Origin: Halorhodospira abdelmalekii
GTDB taxonomy: Bacteria; Pseudomonadota; Gammaproteobacteria; Nitrococcales; Halorhodospiraceae
Direction: 5' to 3'
Assembly (NCBI RefSeq): GCF_016583625.1
Contig: NZ_NRRN01000017.1
Coordinates: 1-59,213 of the forward strand
Length of the DNA: 59,213 bases
The position numbers and the translations under genes were made by a program. The notes under the pieces were generated by a model. The model was not told the origin of the DNA and made no database searches. It saw only the letters and a list, made by a program, of their open reading frames with translations. This document shows positions 53,777 through 59,213 of this stretch, piece after piece; position 1 is the first letter of the stretch, and every line of letters begins with the position of its first letter.

Positions 53777-54690
53777 TCGCCGTAGCCGAGCTCACGCAGC
53801 GCACGCGCATCGTCACTCCACTGCGCCTTGACCTTGACCCACAGCTCAAGGTGGACCTGCTCGCCGAGCAGCTGCTCGATCTCGCGCCGCGCCAGGGAGC
53901 CGACCTTCTTAAGGCGCTTGCCGCGCTCACCGATGACGATCGGCTTCTGCGCCTCGCGTTCGACCCAGATCAACGCCGCGATCTTGCTCACCCCTCCACC
54001 CCGCTCAAACCCCTGGATCTGAACACTCGTTGCGTACGGCAACTCATCGCCGAGGGCAACGATCAGCTGCTCGCGGATCAACTCAGCGAGGCGGAACCCG
54101 ACGTCTCGATCGGTGATCTGATCGTGCGGGAAGAGCGGCGGACCGGGCGGCAGGCGGGTCACCACTTCCTCTTGCAAGCGATCGAGGTTGCGCCGACGCA
54201 GCGCCGAGATCGGCACCACCGCAGCAAACTCGCGCAACTCGCTCAACCGCTCGATATGCGGCAGCAGTTGCCGCTTATCGGCGACTCGATCGACTTGATT
54301 GATCGCCAGAATGACCGGTGCCGAGACGTTTGCCAGCGCGGCGAGCGCCCGCTCGTCCTCCTCGCCCCACTCCAGCGCGCGGGTCACCAGCAAGACGACG
54401 TCGATCTCTTCCAGCGCCGCCAAGGCTGCGCGATTGAGTTCGCGATTTAAGGCGCGCTGACCGCGTGCGTGCAGCCCTGGGGTATCGACCCAGACCACCT
54501 GCGCCTGTTCCTGATGCAGCACCCCTAAGATACGATGACGCGTCGTCTGCGGCTTGCGCGTCGCGATGCTTACCTTTTCGCCCAGCAGCGCATTCAGGAG
54601 CGTCGACTTACCGACGTTTGGGCGACCGATGATGGCACAGAGGCCGCTGTGTTCGAGTGCAACGAAGGGCTGCTGCTCGTCCGCGCTCAC
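53773..54690 (-). CDS. era: Era, ribosome-associated GTPase
   Basis: 305 residues. G1 GRPNVGKST, G3 DTPGLH and a G4 that reads NQVD instead of the usual NKxD; a C-terminal KH domain follows (about 210-300, IGERGKRLKKVG). Era binds 16S rRNA and helps 30S maturation. The Lys-to-Gln change in G4 is conservative in position but may affect guanine specificity. GTG 54690 overlaps the rnc stop as GTGA, and the stop overlaps the recO start. Confidence 0.95.
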   Translation of the reverse strand: MSADEQQPFVALEHSGLCAIIGRPNVGKSTLLNALLGEKVSIATRKPQTTRHRILGVLHQEQAQVVWVDTPGLHARGQRALNRELNRAALAALEEIDVVLLVTRALEWGEEDERALAALANVSAPVILAINQVDRVADKRQLLPHIERLSELREFAAVVPISALRRRNLDRLQEEVVTRLPPGPPLFPHDQITDRDVGFRLAELIREQLIVALGDELPYATSVQIQGFERGGGVSKIAALIWVEREAQKPIVIGERGKRLKKVGSLARREIEQLLGEQVHLELWVKVKAQWSDDARALRELGYGE

Positions 54691-55403
54691 TGCTCACCTC
54701 CCCACTGTTCGCCCCGCTGCTCGCCGTATCGATCCGCATCGAGTTGCACCAGCATCGCCTGGGCGGCCTGCTGCTCGGCTTGCCGCCGGCTGCCCGCCTC
54801 ACCAAGCGTAGTTAATGGGCTGTCCTCAAGCCGGCACTCGACGTGGAATCGCTGATGATGCGCCCGCCCGCTGACGGCAAGGACTTGGTAAGCGGGCAGT
54901 GGCCGGCGCTTCGACTGCAGCACCTCTTGCAACCGCGTCTTGGGATCTTTCAGCCCGCCGGCGGCCGGCAACGACTCAAGCCGCTGGGCGTAGAGGCCAA
55001 CGATCACCTCCGCGGCACGGGTAAAATCACTATCGAGGTAGACAGCCCCGAAGAGCGCTTCGAGGGTATCGGCGAGGATCGAGTCGCGACGGTGTCCGCC
55101 GCTTTTCAGCTCGCCACCACCCAAGCGAAGGTAAGCGCCGAGGTCGAGATCGCGGGCGATCGCTGCCAGTGTTGCGCGATTAACCAGGCTTGCGCGGAGG
55201 CGCGATAACGACCCTTCGCTATCCTGGGGCCGCCGGTGAAAGATCTCGTGGGCGATGACGAAGTTTAGGATCGCATCGCCGAGGAACTCGAGCCGCTCAT
55301 TGTGATCGACACCCGCGCTGCGGTGGGTCAACGCCTCCTGCAGCCGCGCCGCCTCCTTAAACTGGTACCCGAGCTGACGCTGCAGCGTCGACAGATCGCC
55401 CAT
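54687..55403 (-). CDS. rnc: Ribonuclease III
   Basis: About 238 residues. The nuclease signature HNERLEFLGDAIL and DTLEALFGAVYLD are intact, and a dsRNA-binding domain follows (about 155-230, DPKTRLQEVLQ). It cleaves double-stranded RNA in rRNA and mRNA processing. ATG 55403 begins just before lepB's stop region, within the lepA-lepB-rnc-era-recO order. The C-terminus is Gln/Gly rich and slightly long. Confidence 0.95.
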   Translation of the reverse strand: MGDLSTLQRQLGYQFKEAARLQEALTHRSAGVDHNERLEFLGDAILNFVIAHEIFHRRPQDSEGSLSRLRASLVNRATLAAIARDLDLGAYLRLGGGELKSGGHRRDSILADTLEALFGAVYLDSDFTRAAEVIVGLYAQRLESLPAAGGLKDPKTRLQEVLQSKRRPLPAYQVLAVSGRAHHQRFHVECRLEDSPLTTLGEAGSRRQAEQQAAQAMLVQLDADRYGEQRGEQWGGEQ

Positions 55404-55408
55404 ACCCA

Positions 55409-56164
55409 CTACTCGATTCGTTTTCCGATCCGATCCCAAGCGATCCCGCCCTCCTGCGAATCCCAACTCATCCAGATGATAAAGGCCCGACCGGCCAGGT
55501 AGTCATCGGAGACCGGACCCCAGACCCGGCTATCGGCACTGCGATCGCGGTTATCGCCCACGGCAAAAAACTGACCCTCTGGAACGGTGTAGGTGAAATT
55601 GCCCGATGGAGAATCGGGGTGGTGCACGATCTGATACTCACGATCGCCCACTTGCTCGCGACGCACCAGCGCCGGTCCATCGACATCGCCGCGCTCATAG
55701 GCACCGACATCGCTCTGTTCGAGACGCTCGCCGTTGACGTAGAAGACTCGATCTTGATAGCGGATCTCATCGCCCGGCAGCCCGATGATGCGCTTGATGT
55801 AGTCCTGACTCGGATCGACCGGGTAGCGGAAGACCGCCACATCGCCGCGCTCCGGCTCCCCGTTGCCGAAGAGACGCGTGCGCACGATCGGCAGCCGCAC
55901 CCCGTAGGCCGACTTGTTGACCAGGATAAAGTCGCCCGCCTGTAGCGTCGGCAGCATCGAGCCGGAGGGGATGCGAAACGGCTCGGCGGCGAATGAGCGC
56001 AACAGCAGAACGATCAAAATGATCGGAAAGAGGGTACGCGGCAGATCGATGTACCAGGGGTCTTGATCGCGATCGACGCCCTCGCGCTCGCGCAGCCAGC
56101 GATCCCACGCCCAGACCAGGCCGCTGAGCAGGGTCAACACTACCAATAGCAGCTCGAAGCTCAT
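55409..56164 (-). CDS. lepB: Signal peptidase I
   Basis: 251 residues. Two N-terminal membrane segments (about 2-20 and 44-62) precede the catalytic domain. The nucleophile Ser is in RIPSGSMLPTL and the general-base Lys in DYIKRIIGLPGD; FAVGDNRDRSADSR is the conserved box E. It removes signal peptides from exported proteins at the periplasmic face. It starts 65 bp after lepA. Confidence 0.96.
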   Translation of the reverse strand: MSFELLLVVLTLLSGLVWAWDRWLREREGVDRDQDPWYIDLPRTLFPIILIVLLLRSFAAEPFRIPSGSMLPTLQAGDFILVNKSAYGVRLPIVRTRLFGNGEPERGDVAVFRYPVDPSQDYIKRIIGLPGDEIRYQDRVFYVNGERLEQSDVGAYERGDVDGPALVRREQVGDREYQIVHHPDSPSGNFTYTVPEGQFFAVGDNRDRSADSRVWGPVSDDYLAGRAFIIWMSWDSQEGGIAWDRIGKRIE

Positions 56165-56228
56165 CCGTTTGTCCGTTTATTGATTAATCCGGTTGTCGTC
56201 CGGTTATGTCGTCCAGTTATACAGCGTC

Positions 56229-58055
56229 TCACTCGCGCGAAGAGTCGACCCGCAGCACGGCGAGGAAGGCGTCTTGCGGGATCTCGACCTTACCGATCTG
56301 CTTCATGCGCTTCTTACCCTCTTTTTGGCGCTCCAGCAGCTTGCGCTTACGCGAAACGTCACCGCCGTAGCACTTCGCGGTTACGTTCTTGCGCATCGCC
56401 TTAACCGTACTACGGGCAATGATCTGATTGCCGATCGCCGCCTGAATGGCCACCTCGAACATCTGCCGCGGGATGATCTCTTTAAGTCGCTCGACGAGCG
56501 CGCGCCCGCGGTGGTAGGCGTGCTCGCGGTGAACGATATTCGAGAGCGCATCGACGCGATCGCCGTTGATCAGCACGTCGAGCTTGACCAGGTTATCGGC
56601 CTTAAAACGCTTAAGCTCGTAATCGAAGGAGGCAAAGCCGCGCGAGGCCGACTTAAGCCGGTCGAAGAAGTCGAGCACCACCTCGCTCAACGGCATCTCG
56701 TAGATCAGCGAGATCTGCTGCCCGACGTACTGCATCTCCTTCTGCGTGCCGCGCTTCTCTTCGCACAGGGCCAGTACGTTGCCGACGTACTCCTGCGGCA
56801 CCAGGATACTGGCCTCAATCATCGGCTCGCGCATCTCGGCAATCTCACCGTTGGGCGGTAGATTGGCCGGGTTATCGATCTCTAGCGTCTGCCCGTCGTT
56901 GGTGACGACGTGGTGAACGACGGTCGGCGCGGTAGTGACCAGATCGAGATCGTACTCGCGCTCCAACCGCTCCTGAATGATCTCCATGTGGAGCATCCCG
57001 AGGAAGCCGACGCGAAAGCCAAAGCCGAGTGCCTGTGAGTTCTCCGGCTCGTATTTGAGTGCCGAGTCGTTCAGGCGTAGCTTGCCGAGGGCGGTGCGCA
57101 ACGCCTCGAAGTCATCGGAGCTGCTCGGAAAGAGGCCGGCAAAGACGCGCGGCTGTACCTGCTTAAAGCCGGGCACCGGGCTCTCCGCCGGACGCGCTGC
57201 GTGCGTCAACGTCGCGCCGACCGGCGCACCATCGATATCCTTGATCCCGGCAACGACGTAGCCGACCTGCCCCGGCAGCAGCGAGTCGCGCGGCGTCCGC
57301 TTCGGGGTGAAGATACCGAGTTCATCGACCTGGAACTCGCGGCCGGTCGCCATCACGCGGATCCGATCGCCCTTGCGCAGTTCACCATCGAAGACCCGCG
57401 CCAGAGTCACCACCCCGAGGTAGTTATCGAACCACGAGTCCATGATCAACGCTTTGAGCGGCTCATCGGGGGCGCCGCGTGGCGCTGGAATGCGCTGCAC
57501 CAGCGCCTCAAGCAGCTCCTCGACCCCCTCTCCGGTCTTGGCACTGACCCGCAGCGCCTCGGCAGCATCGAGGCCGATGATCTCCTCGATCTGCTCCAGC
57601 ACCCGCTCCGGCTCGGCGGAGGGCAAATCGATCTTATTGAGCACCGGAATGATCTCGAGGTCTTGCTCCAGTGCGGTGTAGCAGTTGGCGACACTCTGAG
57701 CCTCGACCCCTTGTGAGGCGTCGACGACGAGCAGCGCCCCCTCACAGGCGGCAAGAGAGCGCGAGACCTCGTAGGAGAAGTCGACGTGGCCCGGGGTGTC
57801 GATGAAGTTAAGCTCGTAGGTCTGGCCATCACGGGCGCGGTACTCCAACGAGACGCTCTGCGCCTTGATCGTAATACCGCGCTCGCGCTCGATATCCATC
57901 GAGTCGAGCACCTGCTCGCTCATCTCCCGCTCGGTCAGCGTCCCGGCGCTCTGGATAAAACGATCCGAGAGCGTCGACTTGCCGTGATCGATGTGCGCGA
58001 TGATCGAGAAGTTTCTTATATGGCTGATTTTTTTGCGGCTTTCGCTATTAGACAT
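56229..58055 (-). CDS. lepA: Elongation factor 4 (LepA)
   Basis: 608 residues, the usual length. GTPase motifs [17 protein letters not shown] and NKIDLPSA are present. The C-terminal LepA-specific domain includes [31 protein letters not shown]-type sequence (start [17 protein letters not shown]) and the basic tail [20 protein letters not shown]. It acts on stalled or mis-translocated ribosomes. It begins the lepA-lepB-rnc operon. Confidence 0.97.
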   Translation of the reverse strand: MSNSESRKKISHIRNFSIIAHIDHGKSTLSDRFIQSAGTLTEREMSEQVLDSMDIERERGITIKAQSVSLEYRARDGQTYELNFIDTPGHVDFSYEVSRSLAACEGALLVVDASQGVEAQSVANCYTALEQDLEIIPVLNKIDLPSAEPERVLEQIEEIIGLDAAEALRVSAKTGEGVEELLEALVQRIPAPRGAPDEPLKALIMDSWFDNYLGVVTLARVFDGELRKGDRIRVMATGREFQVDELGIFTPKRTPRDSLLPGQVGYVVAGIKDIDGAPVGATLTHAARPAESPVPGFKQVQPRVFAGLFPSSSDDFEALRTALGKLRLNDSALKYEPENSQALGFGFRVGFLGMLHMEIIQERLEREYDLDLVTTAPTVVHHVVTNDGQTLEIDNPANLPPNGEIAEMREPMIEASILVPQEYVGNVLALCEEKRGTQKEMQYVGQQISLIYEMPLSEVVLDFFDRLKSASRGFASFDYELKRFKADNLVKLDVLINGDRVDALSNIVHREHAYHRGRALVERLKEIIPRQMFEVAIQAAIGNQIIARSTVKAMRKNVTAKCYGGDVSRKRKLLERQKEGKKRMKQIGKVEIPQDAFLAVLRVDSSRE

Positions 58056-58199
58056 GCATCAAAGTCCGGTTCACGTAGACCTCTGCGTACCCGGCTGAGC
58101 GGGCAGCGAAGCGAGCGCGATCAATAAAGTTGCCGGTATTGTACAGCGCGGAACCGGGGTTGTCTTGACGGCCTGGCCTCAACGAGCGACAGATCTCGG

Positions 58200-58985
58200 C
58201 TAGTTCCCGTCGGAACGGCACTGAACCCCCGACTCAAACTCAGGACAGGCGCGGGTCACTGTCCGTCCATCAGCAATCCAGTCGGTGATGCCCTCGGTGA
58301 TGTTATAGACCTGCTCATAGTCGAGCTGCTCGGCGAGCGCCCGCGCTAGGAAGGCGGTGCGGTTGCCCACCCGGCAGATGATCATAAAGGGCTCGTCGCG
58401 CTCGACGAGTTGAGCCAACTGCTCGGGGAAGTCGGGAACGAAGCGCCCCCGCCAATCGAAGGCCGTCAGCAGATAGCTGCCCTCGACGACGCCGGTCTGC
58501 TGCCACTCGTCGGGGCGCCGGATGTCGATCAGCGTCACACCCTCCGCTGCCAATTCGGCCAGCTCGTCGTTGCTGAGGTTGCCGTAAGGCGGGGCGGCCA
58601 CCGCCACCAGCTCGACCTCGAAACGGAGCGTGGCGTTGGGCGGAATCACACCCCCGGCACCGCGCTCGCCGTAGGCCAAGTGGGGCGGAATCACCAGCTC
58701 ACGCTTGCCCCCTTCGCGCATCCCCAACAGCCCCTGTTCCCAGCCTGGGATCACCTGCCCTTGCCCCAGCACCAGGGTAAAGGGCTGCCCGCGGGTGCGG
58801 CTCGAATCGAACTGAGTGCCATCCTCCAGCCAACCGGTGTAGTGCACCTGGATCACCGAGTGGCGCTCAGCAACCGCCCCCTCCCCCACCTCGATATCGC
58901 GAATCTCGACCTCGGCAAAGGCCACCGGGGCCACCGCAAGCGCCCCCGTAATCGCAACCGCCAGCAGCAATTTGATGATCGGCAT
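58200..58985 (-). CDS. FKBP-type peptidyl-prolyl isomerase fused to rhodanese, exported
   Basis: 261 residues. A signal peptide (about 1-24, ending AFA) is followed by an FKBP domain (about 30-128; HYTGWLEDGTQFDSS, GWEQGLLGMREGGKREL, PHLAYGERG) and a rhodanese domain (about 135-245) with active-site loop CRVGNRT (C204). The pair could couple protein folding with sulfur transfer or redox sensing in the periplasm. ATG 58985 was chosen from the signal-peptide start; upstream in-frame sequence is not protein-like. An IS5-like element begins about 100 bp upstream. Confidence 0.88.
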   Translation of the reverse strand: MPIIKLLLAVAITGALAVAPVAFAEVEIRDIEVGEGAVAERHSVIQVHYTGWLEDGTQFDSSRTRGQPFTLVLGQGQVIPGWEQGLLGMREGGKRELVIPPHLAYGERGAGGVIPPNATLRFEVELVAVAAPPYGNLSNDELAELAAEGVTLIDIRRPDEWQQTGVVEGSYLLTAFDWRGRFVPDFPEQLAQLVERDEPFMIICRVGNRTAFLARALAEQLDYEQVYNITEGITDWIADGRTVTRACPEFESGVQCRSDGN

Positions 58986-59086
58986 TCGTTCCCACCCAAG
59001 AGATAGAAGTCGTAGAGTTCTATTATGGCACAGCGTGGGGTGCGATAAGCGGCACCGCTGCACGGGTGGACTCAGTTTTCGGTTAG

Positions 59087-59213
59087 GGAGACACTGATTT
59101 ATTCCGGCCCTGCCGTTCCGCTGTCGGTCCGGAGTTGAGATAATACGGCTCTGGCCCACAACCGAGAGTGCGCCCCCGATGCAATCGAGCTTCTCTGATC
59201 TGGAATATGCCGC
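59087..59213 (+). mobile_element. Probable left end of an IS5-family insertion sequence (truncated by window)
   Basis: A TTAG target-like sequence (59083-59086, matching the YTAR preference of IS5) precedes ggagacactgatttattccg, which resembles IS5-subgroup terminal repeats. A transposase-like start follows at 59179. The right end and target duplication lie outside the window. Confidence 0.5.
59179..59213 (+). CDS. IS5-type transposase, N-terminal fragment
   Basis: Eleven codons (MQSSFSDLEYA) run to the window edge. This resembles the first residues of many IS5-family transposases (M-Q-x-S-F-S-x-L-E-Y-A). Too short for certainty. Confidence 0.45.
   Translation, partial: MQSSFSDLEYA

Overview
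The window looks like chromosomal DNA of a fairly high-G+C gammaproteobacterium. The gene orders lepA-lepB-rnc-era-recO-pdxJ-acpS, gacA/uvrY-uvrC-pgsA and ccmABCDEFGHI, the E. coli-type purB, and the PomA-like motA all point to that class. A purple-sulfur or Ectothiorhodospiraceae-like host is a reasonable guess but is not proven by the sequence. Most of the window is ordinary core genome. The accessory part lies at about 27.6-48.5 kb.

Layout. 0.07-1.6 kb: a solo ParA-type ATPase divergent from a DUF3592-like membrane protein. 1.8-5.6 kb: three consecutive cyclic-di-GMP genes (GAF-HD-GYP, degenerate HD-GYP, multi-TM GGDEF). 5.6-13.0 kb: the complete System I cytochrome c maturation operon ccmABCDEFGHI. 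13.1-16.2 kb: oligopeptidase B and two coupled hotdog thioesterases. 16.5-17.9 kb: a FadL porin. 18.1-20.0 kb: motA and motB, separated by a 9-bp minisatellite that is itself an open reading frame coupled to motB. 20.1-23.4 kb: pgsA, uvrC and an atypical UvrY/GacA-like regulator. 23.5-27.5 kb: a RibD-C-like reductase, fumC and purB. 48.6-59.2 kb: nudF, rlmD, a PolB-like exonuclease, acpS, pdxJ, recO, era, rnc, lepB, lepA, and an FKBP-rhodanese fusion. The last ~130 bp look like the left end of an IS5-type element.

The accessory cluster (27612-48503, all on the minus strand) is the standout. In transcription order it holds: a DUF1566 lipoprotein; a wrecked third kinase copy; a small outer-membrane barrel; two long Ser/Thr kinases (cytoplasmic kinase, one TM helix, extracytoplasmic coiled coil, C-terminal DUF1566); two more barrel paralogues; a secreted protein of unknown function; a two-FHA membrane protein; a PP2C phosphatase; a three-FHA protein carrying a calcium-type beta-propeller outside the membrane; a PEGA lipoprotein; and a secreted VWA protein. 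I read this as an envelope-sensing phospho-signalling system. Receptor kinases write phosphothreonine, PP2C erases it, FHA proteins read it, and the propeller, PEGA and VWA proteins act outside the cytoplasm.

Two details set it apart. First, the last ~25 codons of the DUF1566 domains differ mainly at codon positions 1 and 2, between flanks that are nearly identical in DNA. This is the signature expected of diversity-generating-retroelement (DGR) variable repeats, although no reverse transcriptase or A-rich template is in the window. Second, a short Thr-x-Val-x-x-Ala motif recurs about eleven times in the FHA linkers and just after both kinase domains. It resembles the phosphothreonine motif of GarA/OdhI.

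The window is also rich in short tandem arrays (6-, 9-, 11-, 12- and 14-bp units) near gene ends, and in G tracts at the ribosome-binding sites of several cluster genes.
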